Part shown: positions 1-12,060 of the stretch, piece by piece
How positions within the stretch are numbered: position 1 is the first letter of the stretch
Layout: each line of letters starts with the position of its first letter
Source of the DNA: Nemopilema nomurai
Lineage: Eukaryota > Cnidaria > Scyphozoa > Rhizostomeae > Rhizostomatidae
Assembly: GCA_003864495.1 (NCBI GenBank)
Contig: ML133455.1
Span: 2,743,431-2,807,430, forward strand
DNA: 64,000 nt
Reading direction: 5' to 3'
Notes under the pieces: model-generated
What the model saw: only the letters and a program-made list of their open reading frames with translations
Told to the model about the DNA's origin: nothing
Databases searched by the model: none
Program-made: the position numbers and the translations under genes

Positions 1-805
1 TAGAAAATTCTAAAATTTTTAGGAAAAATTGCATAGAAACACATTTGTAGTATACTTACTTCGAGTTTTTGATATGCCCCCAATTTTCCAATATCCAACC
101 TCTTAGACCGAAGAAAAGAAATAAACTCCCCCTAGAGCATAATAGAGCTTTTACGGTAATACCGAGCTTTTATGAAAACAAAAGTCTGTTATTCAATGGC
201 ATCGTCAAGTTCAACTCTTCACTTCTTCTAAGACAGACGATGGTCCATGAGGTGCATGGGTGCTGCCCAGTGTCGAAAATTCATTTTCAAAATTGGGGGG
301 GGGGGGGATTGGGGGGCAATGCCTATGGAGCAAGCAATACTGCAAATAAAAACACAATTTTAATGGCAAAACCAACAATAAAGTAAGGCCTTGGGTGGTT
401 TCCCCAATTATGCATTTTGGTAAGATTAACCAGACAATTCTAACTATAAGAGTTTTAATTATCGCTAAAATAAACTGTAAGAGTTTAGATGGATAATGTT
501 TTTGGTTAGTGAACTGACATACAGATAATACAAAATAATTAAGAAACTGCTCTTTTCATTTAACTAGAAGAATTGCGAATTTAAAATACCCTGCCTGTCA
601 AGAACCTGCTTGAAAATATATTAAATTGCTAACTGATTCATTTAGCTTTAATAACTTGTATTTTGTGTATTTCGGAGGCAAATACTAGCAAGTCGGCTTA
701 TACTCGCAACGTTACATGATAAATAAAAATAGTTTGATATACATAACTGATACAGGGGCATAAAAGAAGTGGAGATTGCAACATGTTGAATGCACCTCTT
801 CATTG

Positions 806-900
806 TTACGTCAAATTTTACTTACTATTCAAGTTAATGCGCTTCTATATTTAGAAATTTCGATTGTGACGTCAAATTGTCGAGAAGTATATATATAAAG
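806..900 (+). promoter_or_regulatory. Gene A1 promoter: two CRE-like sites plus TATA box
   Basis: TTACGTCA lies at 806-813 and the palindromic CRE TGACGTCA at 867-874, each followed by AAATT. A strong TATA box (TATATATATAAAG) lies at 888-900, 13 bp after the CRE. The gene A1 start codon is at 1040. The arrangement recurs in all four gene A promoters in the window. CREB/ATF/CREM binding to TGACGTCA is established knowledge; its use here is inferred. Confidence 0.75.
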
Positions 901-1039
901 CGGCACACATTCTAATCAAATCATTGTTTACGCGCTCGCTTGTAGTTACTACTACTAGTCGCTTGTGAATTCGTTATTCAATTCGATATACACTGTTTTT
1001 GAGAAGTGCCATTTTGGTTTCTATAATCGTTATCACACG

Positions 1040-4000
1040 ATGGGTAAGGTGCTTTCTAAGCAAGACAAGCCATCACAGGACAGCGGATCCAAATAAAACG
1101 GTAATTGTTTTTTTCAAGATAATTTTAGATTAAGATAATATGGAGCTTTTTTTAAACATAGACAACCATCCAACAAGAAGCACATTTTTGTAACTCCTTT
1201 TTAGTATTTGATATGTAATGATTGCTTTTTAGGAGCCCGTTTCTCGCATTTGGAAAATCAAGCAATTTTTCAAAAACATGCGAAAGAAGAACTCGGGATC
1301 AGAAAGTCTTGGATGTGCCAAAAAGTCATTTTACAAAGAAACAAGTCAAGGTTTGTTAACTCTTTTCAGTCCTCGCATCTTTTGCAGCAATAAGCCAATT
1401 CCTAAAGTGCCTTTATCAATCAGCTTTCAGTTTAATCGAAAGCTATACATGCGCCTGGTTTGCCTGACAAAATTTCTAAATTAATTACTAATCTGAAAAT
1501 GATGAAGATCTTTCTACATTTTGCTTCTAACTTCGTCTGTAAATTCCTCTGTAGTAACATCAAATGCATGGACCTGTTACATTTTAGAGCAAAATCAGAC
1601 TGTGTGCCAAGAAAAATCGAATGCTAAACATTGCAAACAAAACATGGCGGAAAAGCCTTTTGCTGATGAATTGAAATCTGTAGGCCTTGATGGTGAGTCG
1701 AAGCTTTCAGACAGGCATCTGCTACAAAAATAAAAATTTGTTGTCTTTCTGAGCATTAACAGTCTCATAATTGCATTTATCATGGGTATCACGAAGATGA
1801 TAGCAGAATGCTATCATGTTTCTTTAGACGCTAGGAATATAATTGACATATTTTCTTACATAGAGACTAATAAAGACATCATCGACAGACTTGGACTATC
1901 AAGGTCATTCTTCCTTGAAACAGATCAAAGCCCAGGTATTTCATTAACAACAAACTGCATTAGTCTCTTAAAGTCTGAAAGGAAAAACCGTTCATTCAAC
2001 AAATGAGCAAGAGGTCTTTCTAGGACTCTCTTGTCTTCGAAATTTTTCTAGCTTTTCTATTCTAAATAAACATAAGTATTTAGGCATTAAAACAGCAAGT
2101 TTAGCCTATGTTTCCAAGCTCTTTAGAACTAACTATCACTCTATTATTATTATAAAGATCTTGATGACAATGAACCGCTTTTAAAAAATAATTTCAATTC
2201 ATCCTTAGGCTGCTCTTCTTGGAATTGCGAAAGTGACAATGACACTTACATTCCCCGTGTAAATTGGCAAAGGACAAAAAGGCATAGTATGTCATTTTGA
2301 TGTTTTTTGCAAATTGATGTATGCCTATGTTTCAGAATTAAGTTTCCGCCGAAGCAAGTAACATCTTCAAACCTTTTGCCTGCAAAAGTAGACCCTTATC
2401 TTGATCGTTTAACTGTCGCTTTAAAAAAAGAGGTCTTATTAAGTTATATTGTAGTACAAATTATAATTGATGTGTGTGGATCGTTTCATTTCAACACGTG
2501 TTAGGAATCTACTTTCAGGCTAGTTATTGAATGTAGAATGATTCAGACTATATTCAGAGTTAGCTAAAATACAGTCAGTGTTTGGAAAAAGTTGAAATGA
2601 AAAATGATTTCATACAGTCATGGAACAAGCTAAGAAACTGGCAGATCAGACTAAAGGATGCTCCGATGATTCGATGAAACTGGAAGATAAAGATCAAAGG
2701 ATGTCCATGTGCCTTGTTCCAGGTATGTTGACATTCAAACACTACAACCTGAGCTCTGAAGGTTTACTTTAAATTTGGAAATCTAGCATTTACCATTTAC
2801 CTATTTATTGTAAAATTGGAACTATTCATCGAGGGAGCATTCTAACAGGCGTAGCTATTTGATAAATAGTGACAGACTCTCCAAACTCAAACGTACGGCA
2901 TAATACTGCGATGTACTGAATTTTGGGTTGAATTTTTCTGCTTTTATTGCTAATCTACATTCTTCTAAATTAGTTCATACGCTGAAAATGGAGGCTGAAC
3001 TGGCTTCAATTTCTCAGAGAATCGAAAGCATGTACCAGACGATCGGCGAAAATGGTAAGAAAAAGTTGAATTCTTTTTAAGAATGCAAGTAGTATCGGGA
3101 GTTCACTATAAACAAAAAGTATAGCTTCGCACCGCTTTCAGATACGATTCATTCGAAATTTTGAGCATTACGAATGTATGAATGGCCCTTGAACAATATC
3201 AGATGAAATGACAAACCTAGATTATGTTGATGGAAGATGGACAGATTTGGAAGAGAAGCATTTTTCATTTCTGATAGATCTACTTTAATTATTATTAAAG
3301 TTGATAAAGGGTCCTGATAAATATCTAAGAGTCTGTTTCCAATCCAACATCTTATAAAATTAACAAATTATCAAGAGAAGTCATATGATGTAGTTAGATA
3401 GCCACCGATTGCCCCAAATTTAGATACATTCCCACCATCGAGAATTAATTAAGGCAATGACTATAGTGAAATTAATTATGGAAAGTAAGTTGGATTGATA
3501 ATGACTAATGGACCCAATTTAACTCAGCAGAGCCAGCGGACAGCATGAAATTGCAGTTTGAAAGCCAGGAATATCAGCGAAAGAGACTGTCATGGGTACG
3601 CATCTAACTACCTTCCTGTAGATTGGTTCCAACCACAATGAACTTATGAATAAGTGAAAAAGACTTCATGAAATATTTTGATTAAAGTCTCTGTTAATAA
3701 ATAACATTTCCTTTTGGTCGTTTCTATAAAAACGAAAAGCGTTACAAAAAGAAACAAACTATCAAATTGTATTTTACCTTGAAAAGCTTCAGCATGTTTA
3801 GCAAATGCAACGTTGATTCTGTGCCATTACTTTGCTTTTTACTCTATCTCCTTTTAAGTTTGCTTTTAAGACACTCTTATCTCAGATCTAGTTACCAGGC
3901 ACGTAGGGATAAAATTGCCTTGAAATATTACTCAACACAGTCAACTTTGATCATGTATAAGTGAATTAGAATTGGCTTTGTTCTCCTTCACAGATGGACT

Positions 4001-4391
4001 CTACGCTCACATGTGCTACTTCTCCCCAAATGTCCTCTGCGGAGCTCGTGCCTCGATCGCCTGTGAAAAGGAACTCTTCAAGTTGCCTATGATCGAAATC
4101 GTTACCAAGGAAACTCCAGAATGGATCATGGCCAGTATTTTGGTGAACCAGACCATCGTGCAGGAGCGAACGAGACATTGTATCGAAAAGATGCACTCCG
4201 CTCGACTCGATGCCACGCTAAACAACCAAGTGGCTGTCCTTGAGCTGGTTTTTCAAGCTGAGTGGAAGGAGTTCCCCATGCAAGTCCAAAAAGGGGTGTA
4301 CCACAGATTCTGCTCGGCTCAGGTTATGCTGCCAAAGGTGTTGCCGTACCAGTGCTCCTTGGGTGAAGCTGAGAGAATGGGCATCTGCTGA
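1040..4391 (+). pseudogene. Gene A copy 1, frameshifted (novel family)
   Basis: Nine exons can be traced by homology with the intact copies and by GT/AG sites: 1040-1100, 1233-1350, 1588-1692, 1864-1935, 2209-2286, 2618-2722, 2974-3054, 3531-3595 and 3994-4391. The first intron is phase 0 and all others are phase 1. Two lesions break the frame. Exon 1 is 2 bp short of the 63 nt seen in other copies and reaches a stop after about 18 codons. Exon 8 is 65 nt instead of 69, a 4-bp loss in the CAGGCAGCG stretch. The terminal exon (131 codons) is intact and identical at protein level to A2-A4. The protein family is not recognised. The start MGKVLSKQ fits the N-myristoylation rule (Gly2, Ser6). This copy probably makes no full-length protein. 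Confidence 0.8.
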
Positions 4392-6988
4392 GCACCAGAC
4401 ACTCATCGAAGAAAAGACAAGACGTGGTCGTTGTTTATAGACTGTGAACAAGTTTTTTAATGACCAAGAGATAGGACTCCTTGATACAATACCAATGTTG
4501 TATGCTAATATTTATTATAAAAATGATGGTTGATTCAGAAAAATGTGGTTTTTATCATTTTATGCTGCTATTTCGAAAACCTCGCAGAGAATATTCGGCT
4601 TACCATTGGCTGATCAAGATAAAACTTGCTGCCCTTAGACTTAAGTGTAAATTTGGATTGCAATAGAGTCTGCAACGTGACGACTGCTTGATCCCTGTTA
4701 CAGATATAGGGTGTCCTTAATGTGAAAAAGTCACACAAAATGTGAAAAATGGCAAGTGAGTTGTACAAGAAATGCCAAATGAACACATAATCTGGATAAT
4801 GTCATCCGTTAGCCAAGAACGTTCACCTTTGGAAATACGATTCCAATGAAACAGCGACATGTTGGAGCTAAGCAACTCATCGGAGCGACATAAATGAAGT
4901 AGCAACGTCTCCACGTGTTTGCGAATGTCACAATCTTCGCAGGATGCGTTTGAAATAACCATCTATTTGTGCAGGCGTGCAAGCAGAATTTTCAGAGGGG
5001 GTCCAATAAACAGAAAACGGTACAATTGGAACTCTTTATTGCCTGGCTTCTATCGATGAATCAAAGATATTGCTGAAGTATTCCTGACTTCTGAACTACC
5101 TTAACATCCAAATGTACTAATTATTCTACTAGCATAAATCGAATTACCGCCTTATTGCAATTCAATGCGAATATGCTGAGTTACAGAAGTTACTCCATTC
5201 CAATAATCAAATGAATTTCAAACGGTTGCATGACTTATTATTTACTTCATCTTTAATTTATAACTTTGTCGGCCGGTGAACTATTCGAACTGATAAAAAG
5301 CAACCAAAATGCAACGAAAGCTGAGTACATCTGCATACCTGAAAATTTTCATATTTAAATTATTGTCACTCAAAATGGATAAATGAAAAAATCGCCTGGG
5401 TTGCTTTTTAAAAAGGAGTCTACAACAGCATGAGATGTCGGCAACAAGTCGCATTTGTATCAAAGTCCAGTAGCGGACTGGCCCACCCCCCTTGGGCCGT
5501 GGCCGTTGGCTCCCTATAAAATCCGGTGAAAAGGGCCCCATTTTGCAGAAAAAGGGCCCCATTTTTGGAACATGAGGCCTAACGGTATCCCTTACGAATA
5601 ACAAACGTCATGAATGACATCAAAACTGAGGTTGAGTATATTGTCATTGCATGTGGTTGTGGAAAGGATTGGGTTAAAATTAAATTGTGATGTTTTTAAC
5701 TTGACTTCTGTAGGTTATGAAAGGGAAAGGGGGATTTGGATCTTTAATATTATGGAATTCTCTGTCTGGATTTCTATTTGTCATAGACTCGAGCGCAGTT
5801 TATATCCACAGCATTAGTTGTAGAGTTCACTTAGATTTATGCCTGTGGCGAGGGTCGAAGCTAGCAACAAAGTAAAGGAGTTGTGATTCAGTAGTTAACT
5901 TTAAAACAAACTCCGGCGTTAACTTTTCTTTTACTCAAGCCATGACATTAAGATAATGCAATGCGAAATCTAGTTTTAACACGAACGGGTAAAGGTATTG
6001 CCTCATGGAATGAAGATTGACATAAAAAAGTTATCAAGAAAATGACAATAATTAGCCGAATTGCACATAAAGGACCAATAAACTTTGAGCCGCAAGTGGT
6101 TTTCAAAAAAGAAATCAAAGTTGTTGCAAAAAGGGGACAGGACTAATTACAACATCTGGTAAAATTTGATTAAAATGGTTTTTTGAAATGATAAACCTAG
6201 AAGTTTTGTGAAAAATTTCGTATGTAAGCATGTTTTGAGTCTGAAATACAGATAGCAAACTATTTTTAGCGGATATTTACCAAAAATTGAGGGGAACCTT
6301 CTTGTTATGATTTTGCTATGATTTTCTTAGCATGCAGAAATGAAATTTTTGTACAGCTGTATAGAAAATGAATTTTATGAGAATATCTGCAAGCTGGCCC
6401 CAACTGTTACCATAGAATATCTGAGAGTGATAATAAGAAAGCTAAATCTCCATTTTCGAAGTTACCCCGCAATTGGGAATAAGCAAACCATTATTTGTAG
6501 TTCACTTTTTGTTGGTTTTTCCAGAACTTTGGCTTGATTAGTCACTATTACAAGCCTTTTCTATTTTGGGTTTTTGGTAAAAATCTGGACAATCCAATAA
6601 TCGTTCAATGTATTCCTCATGGGAAACACACCTTGTGCAAAAAGAATCGGTATACTTCCCTTTGTAGTTTGCTATTAGGTCTGCAAACTTTAGTTAAAGT
6701 TTCAGTAGGGTTGAGGCTTCCTCACACCTCAGATACTCTTGCATTATAAACTTACTCTCCTTTAGGAATCTGAGGCTATTTTTCTGATTATTTCATCTTC
6801 GTTTTTTTACAAGAAGGTATTATGCCCAAAATTAACTTAAATCCAAATCAGACCAAATTTTATTTTTCAGTGTTAAATTTCAATTATAGTACACTGCACC
6901 CATTTGTAATCAACAGCTGAACTTTGCCATTCCCCTAGCCTCGTTTTAGATTCAATTGTGACGATATTGCGATAGGGATTCAATCAAA
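4392..6988. other. Spacer between gene A1 and gene B1
   Basis: No convincing coding exon was found on either strand. The first ~450 bases, including the A 3' flank, are well conserved between copies. The segment contains the R1 repeat (5118-5415) and, immediately after it, a hAT-terminus-like sequence beginning CAGTAGCGG at 5468 followed by a GGGCCCC-rich stretch. The rest is AT-rich and nearly identical to 17,755-20,341. The short open frames here are not supported by conserved codon structure. Confidence 0.6.
5118..5415 (+). repeat. Repeat R1, copy a1 (~300 bp)
   Basis: This is an approximately 300-bp repeat, roughly 75% similar by eye to the copy at 10,638-10,935. Both share a core around CGGCCGG..AACTATTCGAAC followed by AAAAGCAACCAAAATGC. 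Further copies are at 18,478-18,775, 23,995-24,295 and, inverted, 62,395-62,098. Two copies flank gene B in direct orientation in each direct unit. I see no tRNA-like promoter and no clear terminal inverted repeats, so the class is unknown. Confidence 0.7.
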
Positions 6989-7019
6989 TGACGTCACAAT
7001 CATACACAGTCTTATAAAG
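6989..7019 (+). promoter_or_regulatory. Gene B1 promoter: CRE plus TATA-like box
   Basis: The palindromic CRE TGACGTCA is at 6989-6996 and CTTATAAAG at 7011-7019, 14 bp downstream. The start codon is at 7138. The same pair occurs before B2 (20,342-20,372) and B4 (60,508-60,478, minus). The geometry closely matches that of the gene A promoters although the surrounding sequence is unrelated. Confidence 0.72.
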
Positions 7020-7137
7020 TCGGCAAAACACAGACAAACTTCACACTTGATTTAAGTGCCGTTCTGAGTGAATCATCAGGGCTAACTTCAAATTGATATT
7101 GATAAACTTCAAATTTCTCATTTCGAAATAATCAACA

Positions 7138-9693
7138 ATGGCAAGCAACGGTCGAAGAAGACAGAAAGGCAGCTTTGTGGAGGTGAAAAGTGAGCTGTCC
7201 AAAGTCAGATTGGATGTGCAGGGGCTTGCGGAGAAGATGTGTGCAGTTGAGAAGGACAAGGAGAATCTTCGTGCAATCAATCAAAAACTGGTTGAGAAGA
7301 TCAAGAAAGAGCTAGAGAAGAACTATCCATTTAAGGTTCGTAAAACATGGTACATACGTGCAAAAATACCTGTTTGAGAACAAAAACAAAACTCCACATA
7401 CTTTTTTTGAATATTTGAAAAGATATCAATAGATGTTTGAAAAGATGTTTTTGCAAACTGCACACTATTGAGGAAAGAATATTTCATTCTTTAGATAATT
7501 CTGCTTAAGCAACAACTTGAGGCGGAGCGAGAGAAGTCCATACTCACAGCACAGAAGTTGGTGGAGAGCCAGATGCTTGCTGTATTCTTCAAAGAATGCT
7601 TTGGCATTTCCATCGACACGGAAGTGAACAATCCTGCAACGACTTTGAGAAACGCAATGGATGTCATGAAGGTAATTTTCCACTAGACGCAGGACAATAT
7701 TATTTCAAACAATATATACAACTATATTTCCTTGTACGTGCATTTACTTTCATTTAGAAGAGAAACTGACTTAAATTTGTAAAGGCATTGCTTATTTTAA
7801 CTTCAAGCCGTATTTTATCTGCATCAAGCCTTTTTGGTTTCAGGGAGAACGAAAAAGCACAGCTCACTCAAAATGCGGAGAACCTTCTTCAAAACCAGCA
7901 AGAACTTAACAAAGAGTTTGAAGCCTTGAAAACAGAGAGTCAGAAGTTAAGAGAAGAAAAGATGGCCGAAAACCTGAGCAGTCAAGCAATCATTGATTCC
8001 TTGCAAGAGATTTTGGAGGAACAACGAGAGCAGATGGAAGTCGAAACGCAACAACTGCAGAATAAGGTAAAGGAAGGTGTTGCATCAATTTGTATAAAGA
8101 GATTTAACTATAATATTGTTGCGCTTGAGATTCATGAAACATTAGATAACAGGATCTCAATTCCTTTACAGTTGAATGCTTCAAAGAAAAGCGAGGCCAT
8201 CAAAAGTGGACAGATTTCTGCGATGGAGCAGAAACTCCGTTCAACTAAAGAGATGCTATTGAGAAGCAAGAACGTGGTAGCCAATTATAAAAAAGCAGAG
8301 ATTGAACTTGAAGTGAAAAGTGAAGATCGCATCAAGAAACTGCTTGTGTTGAAAGAACTTGCTGCAATGTCGTCTGCTAAATTAGAAGATTTACAGAAGG
8401 AAGTGAATGAGTGGCAATCAAAAGCTGTTGAGTCTGATGCTTGCTGCCTGGAGCTGAATGAAAAGGTGTGTGGATTCTTCACTAGAAAGTGATTACTGTC
8501 AAGCATTATCCATTCATTTCTTATAAGACCCTCTTAACATCATTTTCATTAATGAAGCGAACAATCATTTTAAAGCAGCGCATTTGAACGCAGAAAGAGC
8601 GAGTGTACAACTGCCTTTTTTGTCTGCTTTGTTACAGCGGAACACTTTCTTGCATTATATTATATTATGGATTTGCATTATATTTGACAAAAAGTAGTCA
8701 AGCGATACTGATCATTCCTGCATCATTTGTGGAAGTCTGTTTTGAGAGTAAAAGTTCTCCATGTCCTTTCTATATTTATGTTTTAGCTTAAAAGCAGCCA
8801 CCAGCGTCAACTCTCAATGCTGCAAGATATCGCTAAATATGACGTGAGAGCTCAAAATCTGAGTGTAGAGAACGCACTATTGAGCAACGGTATCCAGGCC
8901 ATGGAAGAGGAGCGCAAGGAACTAGAGGGTCGTCTTCAAGAAGCAAACGAAAGTTGCATGACAACGTCCTCTGGTCTTCTTGAAATGACCTCAAAGATGA
9001 ACTACTGGAAGACAAAGGCGGGGCATCTAGAGTCTACGTTGGTGGCAGTGAAAGAAGAAGTAAGTTTAGCTATGAAATGTATGAAAAGTTATTTGATAGT
9101 ATACTATTATCAACCATTGAAAAGCACATCAATAATTGCAAAGCAGTCAATATAATCATTAGATGCTGATTTCACCAGTCCTTTACATCTCTTGAAAGTC
9201 CGCAACGACTGATTTTCTGATAACGACAGACATTCTCACTGTGATCTTGGTCTACAAATTTAAATCGTCTTTTATCTCAATTTAGTCTTTGCTACGGTGC
9301 TGCATCTTTGAAAGTAATTATGTAAATATTCTTTTACAGAATGACAAGTTAGAAGAGGACAAAAATGAGCTGCTAAAGTCCATGATTCTAGAGCTAAAGG
9401 AACACTTGGAACATAGTCACTCCTTGAAGTCAGAAATAGCCTCGTTTCAAAGGGATACCCAGATTCAAAGATGCAGGATTGATGCGCTTGAGAGAGAAAA
9501 TGTGGTACTAATGGACCAGGTAGAAGAACTGCGGAAACAGGAAGCAGAGGAAAAGAGCTTGAATTCAAAAGCGCAAGAAGATCTGCGGATGATGAGCGAT
9601 GAAAATGCAAAGCTTAATGACGTCATTAATCAACTTGAGCAAAGGATTGAGTCAAAGAGACGATGGTGGAAGAGACTTGCTTCTTGCAGTTGA
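7138..9693 (+). pseudogene. Gene B copy 1, coiled-coil gene with damaged exon 3
   Basis: Exons by homology with B2 are 7138-7335, 7495-7671, a damaged exon 3 ending at 8066, 8172-8465, 8787-9059 and 9340-9693; all introns are phase 0. At the 5' edge of exon 3 the acceptor and first ~16 coding bases found in B2 and B4 are replaced by unrelated sequence. The nearest AG (exon from 7844) gives 223 nt, shifts the frame and reaches a stop about 22 codons in. Because every intron is phase 0, skipping exon 3 would still give an in-frame product of about 431 residues. Except for that edge the copy is almost identical to B2. The product is a lysine- and glutamate-rich coiled-coil protein with basic ends and no recognised family. 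Confidence 0.75.
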
Positions 9694-11167
9694 ACTAGAC
9701 ACTTTAAAGCCTAAATCTTTGAACTAAAGCTATTGAGTTGATGTAAGTGTTAATGATTGTAGAATTATATTGTTAGTTAAACCAAGCAATGCCTTTTTAT
9801 CAGTCTTGACTTGCAAATGCTATAGTTTGATGCCGAGAACGACTGAAAGAGCTTTTTCAATGAAAATGAGTACTTGAAGACGATTTAAAGTGGTAACGTC
9901 GCAGGTATCAAGACAAACGTCGCAGGTATCAAGAGAGATCAACAGAGAGTGAAATAGAGAAATGAATCTGATTAAAATAGTATCAGAAGAGACACAAAAA
10001 TATTAACTGAACATAGCAAATTAAATGAATATTAAAATATTAAGTGAATCTGCGTTTTCAGCCAGAGAGATGTAATACTTGACAGTAGACCCTAGAATGC
10101 AAGCCAACTTGCTTGCTTCGTTTACAAAGTACACCTGTCCGTATATATTTGACCTAAAATGTTACTTTGTCATTCATAGTTTGATAATAGAGAAAAGAAA
10201 GGACATAACCGAGTTGAAACTTTTGTATCAAGGTTAGTAGCAAACAGGCAAATTCATGGCAAAAACTTTCAAGCTCAATTAGTTTAAGAGCTAATCAGAC
10301 TTTTCCCTACATTAATAAGCCATGCATCTATTAAACTCTTCGTGTTAAATAGGCCTAATGGTTGTTGTTGATTTGTTGATATGGTTGGTCAACGCACTTA
10401 AATACATCGATGTCAACAACTGCAAGAATTGGTTGACCTTCCTCCGAAACTTTTACTTATGCTCTCAAACTTCCTCATTTGTACAAAATACATAAATATT
10501 GAAAAATCGCCCGATGGTGTTTTATGAACGAAGCAAAAGCATTTAATTATGGACCTTCCTACATCACGCGCCTCTTTTAGCGCAAGTATCAGGGCTCTAA
10601 TTAGGTCTTAATACAAAGGAGGACACAAAAAATGATTAATTATTCTACTAGCATTAAGCGAATATATCGCCTCATTGCAATTCAACGCGGAAATGCTGAG
10701 CCCCAGAAGTGACTCCATTTTGAAAAATCGAATGAATTGCATGGTTGCATGACGTATTCGATACTCCATCGTTAATTTACAACTTTTGCCGGCCGGTAAA
10801 CTATTCGAACTGATAAAAAGCAACCAAAATGCAACGAAAGCTGCGTAACTCTGCGTACCTGAAAATTGTTAATACTCAAACTAGTGTCACTGAAAATGGA
10901 TGGATGAAAAAAAATTCGCCTGCGTTGCTGTTTTATAGAGGTTTATACAATACAATATTTGAAAAATACTGAGCAGGTTACAAAAGAGGAATAAATCTTC
11001 TCCTTCTCCTATCATGCATACATTGGAGTACTTTCTTTTGTTCTGTCTGTCATCTTTTCTTATCAAACTCGGCAGACCTCTCTCGTTTGTCCGCCATTTG
11101 TTTCTCACAGCCCCTTTTCCATCTTAAGTAGCCACTTTCGACGTAATTGTGGAGTCTGTTCTAACAT
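9694..11167. other. Spacer after gene B1
   Basis: AT-rich, no credible exon. It holds a two-copy tandem repeat of period 21 (9895-9935, unit AACGTCGCAGGTATCAAGA), also present at 23,253-23,293, and the R1 repeat at 10,638-10,935. The remainder is unannotatable but strongly conserved with the second unit. Confidence 0.55.
10638..10935 (+). repeat. Repeat R1, copy b1
   Basis: Second R1 member of unit 1, in the same orientation as copy a1 and 5.5 kb downstream, so the two bracket gene B. It shares the CGGCCGG..AACTATTCGAAC core and is extended by a stretch ending in TCGCCTGCGTTGCTG. Confidence 0.7.
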
Positions 11168-11913
11168 TTATAGTTCTGGGCTTTTTGGCTGAATGTCAAT
11201 TGAATGTGCCATCTTCACTGCTTGATCATACAAGTCTGCGAAATCTTCCTCTACATTTACTCGTTTCATGGAAAAGTCCTCTATGACACTGACAATCACG
11301 TGGTAGGCTTGAAGATATCTTGGTTGCTTCCTTGTAATTTTTCTACAAGTGGTCTTGGAGGCTCCGTCCTGTTCTTTGTCGAAATAAATGAAACTATATG
11401 TGCAAATGAACTGCACGAATGATACAAGTTTTGTGCCGTAAATTTGATTTCGGTGTCCCAGCTCCACTCTTCTTCAAAGTCAGTGCGTATTGCATCATAA
11501 AAGACAGAATAGAGTCCATTGGCACGATAAAGCAAACAGTATGACTTGAAGGCACGATGGCATTCGACTGAACGAGTGCGTGCCAAACTTAATATATTCT
11601 TTCTCTGTACTCTTGTGAGGCCCATTTCTTCGCCTTAATATTAAAAAAAATTCAAAGTACCACTTTCTTTAGAAAGAGAATTCGGAAAACAAGTAAAATG
11701 AAAAAATACATCCATCGTGTTACTGATGCTTCCATTTTTACAGGTTTTTGAGTCGGAATGTGTCGTATAAATCCATCCCTCTTCCTCTTCCTCCGTCTGG
11801 ACGCTCAGGACAACCCCGTCGTTAGTTAATGCTTTGAACTTTAAAAGTTTAGTCATTGATTGATAAAGGTAACGTTGTACATAAATTATAATATTGTGAA
11901 AGAGCGAAAGCAT
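11168..11913 (-). pseudogene. hAT transposase relic, copy 1 (P52rIPK/ZMYM-like C-terminal region)
   Basis: On the minus strand the translated segments resemble the C-terminal half of hAT transposases of the P52rIPK-like type. There is a CKNGSISNTM segment, then RTRSVE(C/R)HRAF aligning with the usual TRWVERH motif, a helical YDAIRTDFEEEWSWD stretch, then EPPRPLVEKLQGSNQDI and a tail with VNVEEDFADLYDQAVKMA. The frame is broken: there are in-frame stops around 11,631-11,643, and the reading moves to another frame near 11,300 to continue the homology. The N-terminal zinc-finger part is absent. It is transcriptionally opposed to genes A and B. Homology is from family knowledge; no search was run. 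Confidence 0.7.
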
Positions 11914-12035
11914 AATTTTCGTATACTTAAAGTTAATTCCTGTCCGTTACTTATCAGAATATGCTAACGTCAGAAAAGGATAAAAAACACCCAGTTTTGG
12001 ATCGCATAACAATAGAGTGTTGTGAGAAGAGGTCA

Positions 12036-12060
12036 TGATTGGCTGTCTAGCCACCAATCA
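12036..12060. promoter_or_regulatory. Inverted CCAAT-box pair
   Basis: TGATTGG at 12,036-12,042 and CCAATCA at 12,054-12,060 form a palindromic NF-Y-type pair just upstream of the hAT relic as read on the minus strand. It is conserved at 25,393-25,417 and 55,213-55,237, so it may be the relic's old promoter. Confidence 0.4.

Noticed and set aside
294..308. Poly-G run as a regulatory quadruplex
   Set aside because: It is a single homopolymer also present near 53,780 (as C) and shortened in units 2 and 3. More likely a slippage-prone tract than a functional element.
2324..2380. Possible extra gene A exon after TATGTTTCAG
   Set aside because: In the required phase it hits a stop within eight codons, and it is not preserved in A4. 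Joining exon 5 directly to exon 6 keeps the phase in every copy.
3972..4391. 139-residue stand-alone protein beginning MALFSFTDG
   Set aside because: The first residues come from intron sequence before a clear acceptor (CTTCACAG at 3993), and the apparent start is TTG. It is the terminal exon of gene A, not a separate gene.
3966..4451. Antisense and alternate-frame open reading frames conserved at every copy of gene A exon 9
   Set aside because: Their conservation is explained by near-identical DNA at this exon. They lack start context and splice partners.
7788..8492. Single 234-codon frame in gene B1
   Set aside because: It starts in intron sequence and runs through the intron between exons 3 and 4. 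It is an accidental read-through caused by the damaged exon-3 edge.
9895..9935. Possible CRISPR-like or satellite repeat
   Set aside because: Only two copies of a 21-bp period and no further units. It is an ordinary short tandem duplication.
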